Source: Gastranaerophilus sp944325835 (GTDB lineage: Bacteria > Cyanobacteriota > Vampirovibrionia > Gastranaerophilales > Gastranaerophilaceae). Taken from it: a DNA stretch of 64,000 nucleotides. The notes below the pieces were generated by a model, which did no database searches, was not told the origin of the DNA, and saw only the letters and a list, made by a program, of their open reading frames with translations. The stretch covers positions 992,001 to 1,056,000 of the forward strand of contig OZ007029.1 of the NCBI GenBank assembly GCA_963931575.1. Reading direction: 5' to 3'. Of the stretch, positions 16,770 through 26,503 are shown piece after piece (position 1 is the stretch's first letter; every line of letters starts with the position of its first letter). The position numbers and the translations under genes are program-made.

Positions 16770-18128
16770 ATGTTTAGAAAAGTTTTAATAGCAAACCGCG
16801 GAGAAATTGCAGTAAGAATTATCCGCGCTTGCAGAGAGTTAGGAATACCAACGGTTGCAATCTATTCACAGGCTGATGCCAATTCGCTTCACGTAAGACT
16901 TGCAACAGAAGCTTATTGTATAGGACCCGCTCCCAGCGCCAATAGTTACTTAAGTATACCGGCTATTATGTCAGCCGCAGAAGTTGCAGGCGCTGATGCA
17001 ATCCACCCGGGATACGGTTTTATGTCGGAAAGAGCCGACTTTGTAGACATCTGTACTCAGTCAGGCGTTAAATTTATCGGACCTTCCGCCGAATCAATGA
17101 GAAAAATGGGCGACAAAGCTACAGCAAGAAAAACAATGGTTGAAAACAACGTTCCGGTAACTCCGGGCACAGGAATAGTCAAAACGCCTCAGGAAGTAAA
17201 AGAATTTGCAAAAAAAGCCGGATATCCGATAATCCTTAAGGCAACAGCCGGCGGGGGCGGAAAAGGCATGAGAATTGTCAGAAGTGATGATGAAGTCGAA
17301 ACAAATATGAGTCTTTGCCAGACAGAAGCTCAAAATTTCTTCGGAAACCCTGATGTTTATGCGGAAAAATATCTTGAAAACCCTCGTCATATTGAGGTTC
17401 AGATACTTGCCGACCAGTATGGGAACGTTGTTCACTTGGGAGAACGCGACTGTTCAATTCAAAGACGTCACCAGAAATTAATTGAAGAAGCGCCGTCCCC
17501 TGCAATTGATGAAAAGACACGTCAGGAAATGGGTGCAGCTGCTGTTCGTGCGGCAAAAGCAATTAATTATGAAGGTGTCGGAACATGTGAATTTCTGCTT
17601 GACCATGACGGCAAATGGTACTTTATGGAAATGAATACACGTATTCAGGTTGAACACTGCGTAACGGAAATGATTTCCAATATTGACCTTGTAAGAGAAC
17701 AAATCCTTGTTGCGGCAGGCGAAAAGCTTGATTTCACGCAAGAAGATATTGTTCTTCGCGGTCACGCTATTGAATGCCGAATCAACGCTGAAAACCCTGA
17801 CAAAAACTTTATGCCGAACCCCGGTAAAATCACCGGTTACGTAACACCGGGCGGTTTCGGAGTCAGAGTGGATTCTCACGCATATCAGGATTACACAATC
17901 CCACCGACCTACGATTCTATGATAGGTAAGTTGATTTGCTGGGGCAGAAACAGAAATGAAGCAAGAAGAAGAATGTATCGAGCCTTAAAAGAATACGTTA
18001 TTACAGGCATTGAAACAACTCTTCCTTTTCATCAGGACATTATTGAAGATGAAGTATTTATCAGCGGCAACTTCAATACCGGCTTCATTGAAGATTACTA
18101 TAAAAGAAAAGGCAAACACTTTAGTTAA
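16770..18128 (+). CDS. accC: Acetyl-CoA carboxylase, biotin carboxylase subunit
   Basis: AccC carboxylates biotin on AccB using ATP and bicarbonate. The 452-aa sequence shows the N-terminal domain (RKVLIANRGEIAVRIIRACR), the ATP-grasp glycine loop KATAGGGGKGMRIV near residue 159 and the catalytic EMNTRIQVEHCVTE near residue 288. AAGGAAAAGGAAT precedes the ATG. Length is normal. A terminator follows immediately. Confidence 0.96.
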   Translation: MFRKVLIANRGEIAVRIIRACRELGIPTVAIYSQADANSLHVRLATEAYCIGPAPSANSYLSIPAIMSAAEVAGADAIHPGYGFMSERADFVDICTQSGVKFIGPSAESMRKMGDKATARKTMVENNVPVTPGTGIVKTPQEVKEFAKKAGYPIILKATAGGGGKGMRIVRSDDEVETNMSLCQTEAQNFFGNPDVYAEKYLENPRHIEVQILADQYGNVVHLGERDCSIQRRHQKLIEEAPSPAIDEKTRQEMGAAAVRAAKAINYEGVGTCEFLLDHDGKWYFMEMNTRIQVEHCVTEMISNIDLVREQILVAAGEKLDFTQEDIVLRGHAIECRINAENPDKNFMPNPGKITGYVTPGGFGVRVDSHAYQDYTIPPTYDSMIGKLICWGRNRNEARRRMYRALKEYVITGIETTLPFHQDIIEDEVFISGNFNTGFIEDYYKRKGKHFS

Positions 18129-18134
18129 TAACAA

Positions 18135-18162
18135 AAAATCCCGCCTAATAAGCGGGATTTTT
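18135..18162 (+). terminator. Terminator after accC
   Basis: AAAATCCCGC (18135-18144) pairs with GCGGGATTTT (18152-18161) and runs into T residues. Its 3' end overlaps the stop codon of the convergent prepilin remnant C. Confidence 0.85.
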
Positions 18163-18698
18163 AACGTTTAATACAACGAACGGTTCCGACATAATAGTCT
18201 TTACTATAATTACGATAGACACCGTCGACGCCCAATAACCAAGCATTATTCTCATCATAAAAAGTTGATGACCAATAATGACTCGCAGTATTATTTGCAA
18301 AATTACCTATCAATATTTTATTATACAGTAAAGAGGCTAATTCCTCTTTATTTGGCATACGAGCATTGTCAAACGAACGGCATTTAGTACTTGCATCCCT
18401 GTAAGAAGCACCTGATAACAGTATCTCCGCCATGGTAAAGGCCAAGCCGAGCAGAGCCACGGAACAAGGCTTGCCTTGTGTAGAGTCGAGCGCGCGACGC
18501 GGCGTGCCTGAGGCACTTCCCCGATACGTTGGTAGGTTTTGTCGTAACGTTATAAGACCGGCTTTGCCGGCGCGCTCTTTCGCGCAAGCGCGAGCGGTGG
18601 CGTTTGCGTGAGCGAGCGGAGTGCGGAGTGCTGAAAGCACGTAGGCACATTTTCCGCGAGTCGAACAAGAAAACGCGAGGCGCAGTACCAACGTTGAA

Positions 18699-18734
18699 TG
18701 GATTGCCACGCTCCCTTCGGTCGCTCGCAATGAC
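18699..18734. repeat. R1 repeat copy (locus C)
   Basis: TGGATTGCC...TCGCTCGCAATGAC, preceded by GAGGCGCAGTACCAACGTTGA, a flank nearly identical to that at 38769 in locus D. Confidence 0.7.
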
Positions 18735-18748
18735 GGTATATTCTTAAC

Positions 18749-18835
18749 TGTCATTCCGAATTTATTTCGGAATCTGTCCAACGATACTGGTAGAACACAA
18801 CGCTGGATAGATCCTGAATCAAGTTCAGGATGACA
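18749..18835. repeat. R2 composite palindromic repeat (locus C)
   Basis: Two palindromic arms around ACTGGTAGAACACAACGCTGG, in the same orientation and of the same 87-bp length as the copies in A and E. Confidence 0.78.
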
Positions 18836-18872
18836 TGGTGTCTAAGGCACGGGATTTACCGGTTGAGCGACT

Positions 18873-18885
18873 CCCCCCCCCCCCC
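18873..18885 (-). repeat. Poly-G tract, 13 nt, locus C
   Basis: C13 on the plus strand, 30 nt after the ATG at 18915. Flanks TCA before and AGTCGCTCAACCGG after are close to those of locus E (AGCCGCTCAACCGG). Confidence 0.85.
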
Positions 18886-19036
18886 TGATAAAATCCTTAC
18901 TTTTCGGTTTTTCATCTTTCTATCCTTTCTTTATCATAAGGCAATAGGTCATTAGGCCATTATGGCAATAGGACTATTCTTTTTTCTTCCATTCGGTCAT
19001 TACGACTCATTGCCTTATTTACTTATTGCCTCTTTC

Positions 19037-19065
19037 ATTATGTACCATGTTTTACGATATGTCAA
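19037..19065 (-). promoter_or_regulatory. Conserved prepilin promoter, locus C
   Basis: TTGACA (19065-19060), a 17-nt spacer ending AAAACATGGTA, and CATAAT (19042-19037). Promoter and ribosome-binding site are intact although the gene is deleted. Confidence 0.75.
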
Positions 19066-19070
19066 CACTA

Positions 19071-19094
19071 AAAAACAGCCCTAAGGCTGTTTTT
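19071..19094 (-). terminator. Terminator of the 19093-20319 gene
   Basis: AAAACAGCC and GGCTGTTTT form a 9-bp stem with a 4-nt loop, overlapping the stop codon. It sits directly upstream of the locus C promoter. Confidence 0.8.
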
Positions 19095-20319
19095 ATCCGA
19101 ATGTTTGGAATGAATTTTCAACGTTTTTGGTAATTACGTTCTTTACTGATTCGTATTCCGTCTGTAGTGTGTTATGTTCTGTATCAAGTTGTTTTATCTG
19201 CAAGTCGTAGCGTGAATCTAATCTTTCAATTTGTTTAAGATCATTTTCATAATTAGCCTGTGCGATTGCGATTTGTGTTTCATCTTCAACTTCCTGTATA
19301 CAGGTGTCTTCACTAATAGAGGTTGAAACGAATTTGCCCTCAGTGAGTGAATAAGTTTGTAATACCAGTTCACCACTTCTCAAATATTCTTCAAAGGTAT
19401 TCGGATCTTCCAGCGGAGTGCCGTTGGTTGTAGAAGATGATGCACCTTTATATAAGTTGTAATCATAGACATAATGGTCATTATCCTGTGCTTCGGCCGG
19501 TTTATCCGTGTATGTGTAGTAACCGGAAGAAAGCATTTTGTAATACAGATTACTATAATAGTCTGTCATTGAACTGTTACCCTTGTTGTACTGGGTATTA
19601 ATAGTTTCAAAATCGTGAGAATCTGAATAATAAGATTCAGTAACCGCTAAAGCATAGTTATAAAGTTCTAACTGTTCATCATTAGTACCTTCAAAGTTTA
19701 TTGGCTGATTAGTAATCGTAGTACCGCCGACTGTAATTGTTGCATAACCGTTGCCGATTTCAGTACCGTTGTCGACATAATCAAAAGTCCAAAGGTGGTT
19801 ATCGCTTACTTCATCATCATCGTCACTGCCAAATGTCTTACCGATACTGTTGAAATACACATCCCATGCTTCGTGAATTTTATCTTCCATTTCAGCAGAA
19901 GCGCCATCATTAGCTTTTTTGCTCGGGTCAATGTCAGAAAGGCTATAGCCTTCACCAACAGCAGCCAAAAAGGCGTTCAGAGAACCTTTAGCATTTTCAA
20001 AAGCTTTTGCGACATCATAAGTTACAAGAACTCTGCCTTTCGTATCAGTTACAATATACTGTTTGCCGAGAGATTCAACAACCTCAGAGCTTGTAAGCAT
20101 TGCAAAAGAAATATCAGTGTAACTGGCTTCGCCGTTGGCGTAACCGGTCATAATTTGCAGTTTGGTAGCGCTCAATGCCGCATTATATTCATCAGTAACC
20201 TGATCACTTCTGTCAGCCAACCGTTCTTTGGCATACGAAAGCGCCTGACCGGACTGTTCATTATCAGAAAGTCTGGCTGTAATACTTAATAATCTTGCCT
20301 GAGATGCTGCCATTCCCAT
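19093..20319 (-). CDS. Conserved hypothetical protein, MAASQARLLSITARLSD family
   Basis: This 408-aa protein begins MGMAASQARLLSITARLSDNE, an N-terminal block I associate with proteins of this bacterial group, whose function I do not know. Coiled-coil-like helices occupy both ends (about residues 10-55 and 345-405), and the middle is acidic and rich in Tyr, Asp and Asn. No signal peptide or membrane segment is seen. AAGGAATATC precedes the ATG. The paired terminal helices with a variable middle recall flagellin- or hook-associated architecture, but no specific motif supports that. Confidence 0.65.
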   Translation of the reverse strand: MGMAASQARLLSITARLSDNEQSGQALSYAKERLADRSDQVTDEYNAALSATKLQIMTGYANGEASYTDISFAMLTSSEVVESLGKQYIVTDTKGRVLVTYDVAKAFENAKGSLNAFLAAVGEGYSLSDIDPSKKANDGASAEMEDKIHEAWDVYFNSIGKTFGSDDDDEVSDNHLWTFDYVDNGTEIGNGYATITVGGTTITNQPINFEGTNDEQLELYNYALAVTESYYSDSHDFETINTQYNKGNSSMTDYYSNLYYKMLSSGYYTYTDKPAEAQDNDHYVYDYNLYKGASSSTTNGTPLEDPNTFEEYLRSGELVLQTYSLTEGKFVSTSISEDTCIQEVEDETQIAIAQANYENDLKQIERLDSRYDLQIKQLDTEHNTLQTEYESVKNVITKNVENSFQTFG

Positions 20320-20464
20320 AATTGATATTCCTTATCTTAGAGTACTATTAGTCTATTTGTCGGAATATCTTTGTATAAACTTTAAATACCGGCAGCAATT
20401 GTTACAAAAAGTTAAGAAATTTTTATCAGGCTGTTATACTGATTTTTGCGCACTTGCAACGAGA

Positions 20465-20983
20465 TTATAAAAACCAATTTATCATTGAGCGGATTTCGCC
20501 AAAATCCAATTCCGGAGCGGAGGCAAAAATTTTATCAAGGTTCAAATCCTCTTTTACCGGTTCAAAATCAATGCTTTGCCCGTCAAAGTTTGAAGAATAG
20601 TTTTTACCGGTACGGGCACATTCCGGAAGTTTTACGATTCCGTCAGAGCGCATATATGCAAGCCCGTGGACGCGGCAGGTTAAAGGACGGCGGGCATAAA
20701 CCGCACATTCTCCGTCAAGCAGAAACGGGCAGGGGTAAGAAGAAGTCTTTTTTCGAGATTTAAGTTTTTTTATGTTTTCGCGAACCCTGTCATGCCAGTC
20801 TTTATCTAAGCGCAAGAAACCTTGCATTAAATACTTCATCTCTAGTAAAGAAAGCGGGTAGTCAGCATTTTCGCAGCAAAACGTACAGCCTTTCTGACAC
20901 TTTATTTTATCCTTGTCGCGTTCAAAATATAGGGCAAGTTTTTCATCAAAAGATTTTAAAAAATTTTCATAACGTTCAAGCAT
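20465..20983 (-). CDS. YkgJ-family cysteine cluster protein
   Basis: This 172-aa protein has the CxxxCxxCC metal cluster (CQKGCTFCC, about residues 33-41) and later Cys residues in CPFLLDGECAVYARRPLTCR, typical of the YkgJ/UPF0153 zinc- or iron-binding family of unknown function. The start overlaps the ilvD stop as TGATG, so the two genes are translationally coupled. A role in assembling or guarding the IlvD iron-sulfur cluster would be speculation from position only. Confidence 0.85.
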   Translation of the reverse strand: MLERYENFLKSFDEKLALYFERDKDKIKCQKGCTFCCENADYPLSLLEMKYLMQGFLRLDKDWHDRVRENIKKLKSRKKTSSYPCPFLLDGECAVYARRPLTCRVHGLAYMRSDGIVKLPECARTGKNYSSNFDGQSIDFEPVKEDLNLDKIFASAPELDFGEIRSMINWFL

Positions 20984-22644
20984 CAAAGAATCACCGCGCC
21001 GTGAGAGGCGTCCGAAACATTTTTGGCATAACGCTGCAAATACTTAGAAAGGTTATCGCGTTTTGGCAGCAGGGATTTTGCACGCCGTGCCGCAAGTTCA
21101 GCATCATCCACCAGCACGTCCACTCTGCGCTTATTAATGTCTATTTTAATTTTATCACCTTTTTTAATAAGTGCGATAATACCGCCGTCTGCGGCTTCCG
21201 GACATACATGTCCTATGCAGACACCACGAGTGGCTCCGGAAAAACGTCCGTCAGTTATCAGTGCACAGCTTGTACCAAGCCCCTTGCCGACAAGAAGTGA
21301 GGTCGGGGCAAGCATTTCACGCATTCCCGGGCCGCCTTTCGGACCTTCGTAGCGAATAATAACAACGTCGCCGGCTTTAACTAAATCATTTTCCAGCGCG
21401 TGCATTGCTTCTTCTTCGCTGTCAAAAGGATTAGCAACACCTTCAAACTCATAACAGCTTTCATCAATTCCGGAAATCTTAGTAACACAGCCGTCTTTTG
21501 CGATATTTCCAAACAAAACACCCAGTCCGGGCTTTGTTGTTACCGGATTTGTGCAGTCGTGAATTAAATCGTGATTAACATAAGCTTCCTGCGCAATTTC
21601 TTGAATACTAAGCCCGCAAACATTCGGACAATCCTTCAAGCCGGCATTTCCTTCAAAAAGTGTTTTCAAAATCGCCGGAATTCCGCCGGAGTGGTGCAAA
21701 TCCGTCATAGTAAAACTTGACGCAGGATCGAGTTTGACTATCTGTTTAATTTTATCGCCGAGTTCCTCAAAATCTTTAAGCGTAATATCAATTCCGCCTG
21801 CATTTGCAAGCGCCAGCAGGTGAAGGAAAGAATTTGTAGAGCCGCCAAGCGAAAGATCTGTAATAATCGCGTTTCTGATAGAAGTTTTGGTTATAAATTT
21901 GTCAGGTGTAAGATTTTTTCTGACGAGTTCCACAACCGCCATACCGCTTTCAAAGGCGATTCTTCGTTTTTGAGAGGAAACCGCCGCAGAAGTCGCACAA
22001 AGCGGTAAACTCATTCCCATAACCTCTGTCAGGCAAGCCATTGTGTTTGCAGTATAAAGCCCCTGACACGAACCCGCCGAAGGACAGGATTGCTCTATAA
22101 GTTCCTCAAACCTCTTTTCATCAATCATGCCGGCACGGAATTTTCCGACAGCTTCAAACGAACCTTTTATCATAGTTAATTTTTCACATTTGCTCTCACC
22201 GTCAAGCATAGGCCCTGCGGTTACAATAACAGTCGGAACGTTCAAACGCACGGCAGCGATAAGCATTCCCGGAGTAATTTTATCGCAATTAGAGAGCAAA
22301 ACAAGTCCGTCGAGCTGATGTCCTTCTGCAACAGTTTCAACGCAATCAGCAATCAAATCACGAGAAGGAAGTGAATACCTCATTCCGCTATGCCCCATAG
22401 CTATTCCGTCACACACAGCAGGAACGCCGAAAATAAACGCCTGTCCTCCGGCTGAATGTATGCCCTTTTCAATCTGGCGTTCTAAATCACGCATTCCGAT
22501 ATGCCCCGGAACCAGATCCGAAAACGAACTCGCTATCCCTATAAACGGCGCTTTCATATTCTTTTTACTGACGCCTGCCGCCATTAATAGCCCTCTGTGC
22601 GGCGCCCTTGCTATTCCTTCTTTTATACTGTCGCTTCTCATCAT
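20983..22644 (-). CDS. ilvD: Dihydroxy-acid dehydratase
   Basis: IlvD dehydrates dihydroxy acids to the keto acids that precede valine, leucine and isoleucine. The 553-aa protein has SNCDKITPGML and CPSAGSCQGLYTANTM (cluster cysteines) and DGRFSGATRG near the C-terminus. The start is set at ATG 22644 (MMRSDSIKEGIARAPHRG), matching the family; a TTG at 22668 would add eight unusual residues. No Shine-Dalgarno sequence is present, and TATAAT ends 7 nt upstream. ilvC lies separately at 34366. Confidence 0.94.
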   Translation of the reverse strand: MMRSDSIKEGIARAPHRGLLMAAGVSKKNMKAPFIGIASSFSDLVPGHIGMRDLERQIEKGIHSAGGQAFIFGVPAVCDGIAMGHSGMRYSLPSRDLIADCVETVAEGHQLDGLVLLSNCDKITPGMLIAAVRLNVPTVIVTAGPMLDGESKCEKLTMIKGSFEAVGKFRAGMIDEKRFEELIEQSCPSAGSCQGLYTANTMACLTEVMGMSLPLCATSAAVSSQKRRIAFESGMAVVELVRKNLTPDKFITKTSIRNAIITDLSLGGSTNSFLHLLALANAGGIDITLKDFEELGDKIKQIVKLDPASSFTMTDLHHSGGIPAILKTLFEGNAGLKDCPNVCGLSIQEIAQEAYVNHDLIHDCTNPVTTKPGLGVLFGNIAKDGCVTKISGIDESCYEFEGVANPFDSEEEAMHALENDLVKAGDVVIIRYEGPKGGPGMREMLAPTSLLVGKGLGTSCALITDGRFSGATRGVCIGHVCPEAADGGIIALIKKGDKIKIDINKRRVDVLVDDAELAARRAKSLLPKRDNLSKYLQRYAKNVSDASHGAVIL

Positions 22645-22651
22645 ATCAAGA

Positions 22652-22657
22652 ATTATA
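22652..22657 (-). promoter_or_regulatory. -10 box 7 nt before ilvD ATG (leaderless candidate)
   Basis: A perfect TATAAT on the minus strand with TCTTGAT before the ATG. It implies a transcript start at or near the first codon. Confidence 0.5.
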
Positions 22658-22740
22658 CTACCGGACAAATTAAAACGCTACTAGATTACATTTTTTAACA
22701 TGAACTGGCATGAAAAATTTATCCGTGCTAGGCTTGTAAT

Positions 22741-24768
22741 ATGAAAAAATTAATCTCATTTTTGCTTATGCTAAGCTTTTCGCTCACAAACCTTGCACTC
22801 GCGGAAGACATTATCACTTCTGAACCGGAACCAATCAAAGAAGAAGTTTCCATTATTGATTCAATTCCGCAGAAATTAAAGACAGAAATCAAAACATCTA
22901 TTGCTGAAATTTACGGCAGGGAAAACTGCGATATAATATACGAAAATGTTTTAAAAATTGCAGAACAATCTATAAAAAACCGCCCGCTTGCGCTAAAGAA
23001 AACCGATGAAACCCGACCTTGCGACTGGTACAAAGACGAAATAATTTATATGTTTTATGTTGACCAATTCGGGGTGAATGACGGAGAAACCGCCAGCACT
23101 TTCCACGATACGACAAAAATGTTTAAATACCTCAAAGATTTAGGTGTAACGACTTTATATATGCTTCCGTTTGCGGATTCGCCGATGACTGACGCCGGTT
23201 TTGATGTTAAGAACCCGCAAAACGTCCGCAAAGATTTGGGCGGGATGAAAGAATTCAAAGAATTTATCACCAAGGCAAAGCAAGAAGGCTTTAAAATTAA
23301 AGCCGATCTTGTTCTAAACCATTTCTCGGAAGAACATGAATGGTTTAAGGCGCTTCAAAACGGCGACCTGTCAAAACTTGATTACTTTATTGTGCGCGAA
23401 ACAATGCCTCAATACAGAAAATATCAGGATGAAAAACTCGGAACTGTCGTGGAATATGTTGAAGACGACGGCAAAATCTCCAAACGCCGTATAATTTTTC
23501 CTGAAAATACCGAAAATAACTGGCGCAAAGTTACTATAAACGGCAAAGATTATTTTGTCTACCATACTTTCTACCCGTTCCAGATAGATATCAACTGGGA
23601 AAACCCGCAGGTGCTTTATTACTGCCTGCAAACAATCAGTTACTGGAGTAATTTAGGGATTGATATTTTCCGTATGGACGCTATCCCGTATCTTTCCAAA
23701 GAACCCGGCACAAATGCTGAAAATCAGCCTAAAACCCACTCTATTGTAAGGCTTTTAAGCAATTATATTCAGGCGACGGCGCCTTCAAGCGTTATTCAGG
23801 TTGAAGCCTGTCAGGTGCCTAAAGATATTCTGCCTTATTTCGGCAAAGAAAGAACTATCGAATACCCGAATATGAAGCAGGAATTTAAAAGAACCGATGA
23901 AGGACAGATTGCTTATCACTTTCCTTACATGCCTGCAATCTGGGCAAGTTTGATTACAAAAGATAAAAAATATTTTCTTGACGCGAATAAAGCCACACCG
24001 GAAATTCCGTCTACTGCGTCGTGGGGAATTTTTCTTCGCGTCCACGATGAATTAACGCTTGAAATGGTCGATCCGGAAATCCGTGAAATTATTTATAACA
24101 ACCTCTCCCCTAAAGGCGCAGGCTTTAGAAAAGGTTTCGGTGTAAGCGGAAGGCTGGCAAATTTCCTTGATAACGATCCGCACAGAATTGAAATGGCCTT
24201 TTCAATTTTACTTTCTCTGCCCGGAATCCCGATAATTTACTACGGGGATGAAATCGGGGTTTCTAATAATTTCGCAAATGCAAACAAATCTGCAATCAAA
24301 AGGAAATTAAAACAACGCGCTTCAAAAATAAAACTTCTGAGCGCCTTTGACTCGCGTGATATTCACAGAGGTGAAGTTCCGTACAAACTATTCTACGGCT
24401 CAACTAATAATTATTACGCATACAACAGCCGTGTTTATAAAAGAGTCCGAAACCTCGTCCATTTAAGGAAATCTCTTCCGGCAATGGCACGCGGAGAATT
24501 TATTCCGCTGAAAACAAATCTGCCGGAAAACTTCGCCTACATCAGAAAAGATAAAAACCAGCAAATTTTAGTAATCAATAATCTTTCAGACGAAAAAATT
24601 GTGGCGGAAATAACTCTGCCGGTAAATCTGGTTTTGAGAAATAACGGTCACATAAAAAGTCTGAAAAACCTTGTTAACAATGATAATATCAAGGTGGATA
24701 TTTCGCTGACAAACCGCACAATGCACCTGCGCATGGCTCCGTACGGCGTTCTCTGGCTGGAATTGTAA
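22741..24768 (+). CDS. Secreted GH13 family alpha-glucan/trehalose-type enzyme
   Basis: This 675-aa protein starts with a signal peptide (MKKLISFLLMLSFSLTNLALA) and a helical segment, followed by a GH13 barrel (YMFYVDQFGVND, ADLVLNHFSEEHEW). The catalytic residues are visible as FRMDA (Asp313, nucleophile), VEACQ (Glu355, acid/base) and RVHDE (Asp436). The HDEL and LRVHD context and the C-terminal beta domain resemble trehalose-synthase/maltose glucosyltransferase relatives more than classical amylases. The substrate is uncertain. Export to the periplasm or surface suggests use of external alpha-glucans. A TGC-TAGGCT box ends 6 nt before the ATG, with no Shine-Dalgarno. Confidence 0.8.
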   Translation: MKKLISFLLMLSFSLTNLALAEDIITSEPEPIKEEVSIIDSIPQKLKTEIKTSIAEIYGRENCDIIYENVLKIAEQSIKNRPLALKKTDETRPCDWYKDEIIYMFYVDQFGVNDGETASTFHDTTKMFKYLKDLGVTTLYMLPFADSPMTDAGFDVKNPQNVRKDLGGMKEFKEFITKAKQEGFKIKADLVLNHFSEEHEWFKALQNGDLSKLDYFIVRETMPQYRKYQDEKLGTVVEYVEDDGKISKRRIIFPENTENNWRKVTINGKDYFVYHTFYPFQIDINWENPQVLYYCLQTISYWSNLGIDIFRMDAIPYLSKEPGTNAENQPKTHSIVRLLSNYIQATAPSSVIQVEACQVPKDILPYFGKERTIEYPNMKQEFKRTDEGQIAYHFPYMPAIWASLITKDKKYFLDANKATPEIPSTASWGIFLRVHDELTLEMVDPEIREIIYNNLSPKGAGFRKGFGVSGRLANFLDNDPHRIEMAFSILLSLPGIPIIYYGDEIGVSNNFANANKSAIKRKLKQRASKIKLLSAFDSRDIHRGEVPYKLFYGSTNNYYAYNSRVYKRVRNLVHLRKSLPAMARGEFIPLKTNLPENFAYIRKDKNQQILVINNLSDEKIVAEITLPVNLVLRNNGHIKSLKNLVNNDNIKVDISLTNRTMHLRMAPYGVLWLEL

Positions 24769-24783
24769 TCTAAAAAATTTTTA

Positions 24784-24792
24784 TGCTAATAT
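24784..24792 (+). promoter_or_regulatory. Extended -10 box 6 nt before sulP ATG (leaderless candidate)
   Basis: TGC-TAATAT followed by AACTAT and then the ATG at 24799. No Shine-Dalgarno sequence lies in between. Confidence 0.55.
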
Positions 24793-24798
24793 AACTAT

Positions 24799-26439
24799 AT
24801 GTTTGAAAAGATTAGGGAAAAATCATTAGTTTTGGCTGGTGATACAATAGGAGCGTTGAGTGCTGCAATCGTTGCTCTGCCGCAGCTTTTAGCCTTCGGG
24901 GTTGTGACAGGACTTGGCGCAAGCGCCGGAATCTGGGGCGCAATAATTCTTTGCGTGCTTACAGCAATATTCGGGACGAAAGTTCCTTTTATATCCGGCA
25001 TCACAGGCCCTGTAACCATTGTTATCGCATCAATTATGCACGCTCTGCAGGGTGATATTTCTTCTGTTATTCTCGTTCTTACAATGGCGGGAATTATTCA
25101 GACAATCCTTTCTCTCACGCAGTTTCCGGAAATTGTAAAATATATGCCATATCCCGTCATCTCCGGATTTATGAACGGCATAGGCGTAATACTTATAATT
25201 CTTCAATTAAACCTGCTATGCGGGCTGGAGGCTAAGTCAAATACCATAGAAAGCCTCCATTATTTTGTGACACACCTGAATACATACAACCACGATGCGC
25301 TTTTCATCGGCATTATCACTCTTTTAATCGTTTTTCTAACGCCTAAAAAACTTAATAAAATTATTCCGTCACAGGTTATAGCGCTTGTTGTATGCACATT
25401 TATCTCAATAAAAACAGGTTTGAATGTCGATAGAATTTCAGAAATTTCAATATCATTTCCGCAGATAAATATTCCGCACTCTAATCTGCACCATATAATT
25501 ACGTATTTTCACTACGCAGTAATGCTTGCAATTGTGCTGTGCGTGGAAAGCTTACTGACAGGGCTTGTCGGGGATTCTCTTTTGAAAACGAGAACATCAA
25601 GCAAGCGGCTTTTGTTCGGACTCGGACTCGGGAACCTTTGCTGCGCACTCACAGGCTCACTTCCGGGCGTTGCCGCAACAATGAGAACCGTTGCAGCCAT
25701 AAATTCCGGTGCAACGACAAGGCTTGCCGTGCTCATTAATCCGCTTATTTTAGGGCTTTTAATCTTTAAATTTTCAGACTTTGTCGCCCAAATTCCACTC
25801 GCTGTGCTTGCAGGTATTCTTATAAAAATCGGGTTCGACATAATTGATGTAAAACTCTTGAAAGTAATTAAACACGCGCCGAAAGACGATTTTTATGTTC
25901 TTTTTCTGGTCTTTATTCTGACAGTATTCTATAATCTTATTGTTGCGGTAGGTGCAGGAATAACCTTTGCGGCTCTACTGTATGCAAAAAGAATTGCCGA
26001 TAAAACAAAACTGATTTCAAGAAGTGTTCAGGCAAACGGGGAAATTATTGAACTCGAAAAGAACGTAGAGCACGACTACGACCACAAAATCAGAATTGTT
26101 CACATTGACGGACAGTTTTTCTTCGGCTCTGCAACCCAGCTAATTTCGCAATTTGATGAACTCTTAGGCACCAAATATCTTATTATCGACTACTCATCTG
26201 AAGATTTGCTTGATATCTCGGCAATTTTCGCGTTTCAGGATATCCTTGCAAGACTCAAATCGCAAAAAATTAAAGTTATCCTTGTTCTACACAACGAAAA
26301 CTTAAAAGAACAGCTTAAAAACCACGGTATTCTTGATGAAATCGGAGAAAAACATATTTTTATATCTGAACCGGACGCAATAAATTTTGCTAAAAAATGC
26401 CTTAAAAAGAAAATTAAAAGATTTTATAAAAAAGATTAA
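24799..26439 (+). CDS. SulP family anion transporter with STAS domain
   Basis: This 546-aa inner-membrane protein has 10 or more hydrophobic helices. The SulP start reads GDTIGALSAAIVALPQLLAFG, followed by FISGITGPVTIVIASI and the mid-protein TGSLPGVAATMRTVAAINSG. A cytoplasmic STAS domain follows from about residue 430 (RIVHIDGQFFFGSA...DLLDISAIFAF). Family members move sulfate, bicarbonate or dicarboxylates; the substrate cannot be told here. It starts 30 nt after the GH13 stop but has its own -10 box. Confidence 0.88.
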   Translation: MFEKIREKSLVLAGDTIGALSAAIVALPQLLAFGVVTGLGASAGIWGAIILCVLTAIFGTKVPFISGITGPVTIVIASIMHALQGDISSVILVLTMAGIIQTILSLTQFPEIVKYMPYPVISGFMNGIGVILIILQLNLLCGLEAKSNTIESLHYFVTHLNTYNHDALFIGIITLLIVFLTPKKLNKIIPSQVIALVVCTFISIKTGLNVDRISEISISFPQINIPHSNLHHIITYFHYAVMLAIVLCVESLLTGLVGDSLLKTRTSSKRLLFGLGLGNLCCALTGSLPGVAATMRTVAAINSGATTRLAVLINPLILGLLIFKFSDFVAQIPLAVLAGILIKIGFDIIDVKLLKVIKHAPKDDFYVLFLVFILTVFYNLIVAVGAGITFAALLYAKRIADKTKLISRSVQANGEIIELEKNVEHDYDHKIRIVHIDGQFFFGSATQLISQFDELLGTKYLIIDYSSEDLLDISAIFAFQDILARLKSQKIKVILVLHNENLKEQLKNHGILDEIGEKHIFISEPDAINFAKKCLKKKIKRFYKKD

Positions 26440-26503
26440 CTAACCACTTGACTGAGAGTAACTATCAGGTTGTATTATATCATCATAGAAATAAGGAGAT
26501 TAT

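Larger units (their letters stand above)
18161..18915 (-). pseudogene. Prepilin remnant, locus C (core deleted, C-terminal end kept)
   Basis: The locus has the family promoter, AGAAAGGAT ribosome-binding site, ATG (18915, MKNRKVRILS), G13 tract, R2 and R1 repeats and FTMAEILLS. It then jumps straight to GASYRDASTKCRSF and a family C-terminal end (RMPNKEEL, HYWSST, final VRCIKR). The hydrophobic helix and the whole middle domain, about 200 residues in A, B and E, are missing. The frame of the end domain also has a TAG about ten codons after the tract. It therefore cannot make a normal pilin at any tract length without internal initiation. It may be a decayed copy or a donor of C-terminal sequence for gene conversion. 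Confidence 0.7.
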
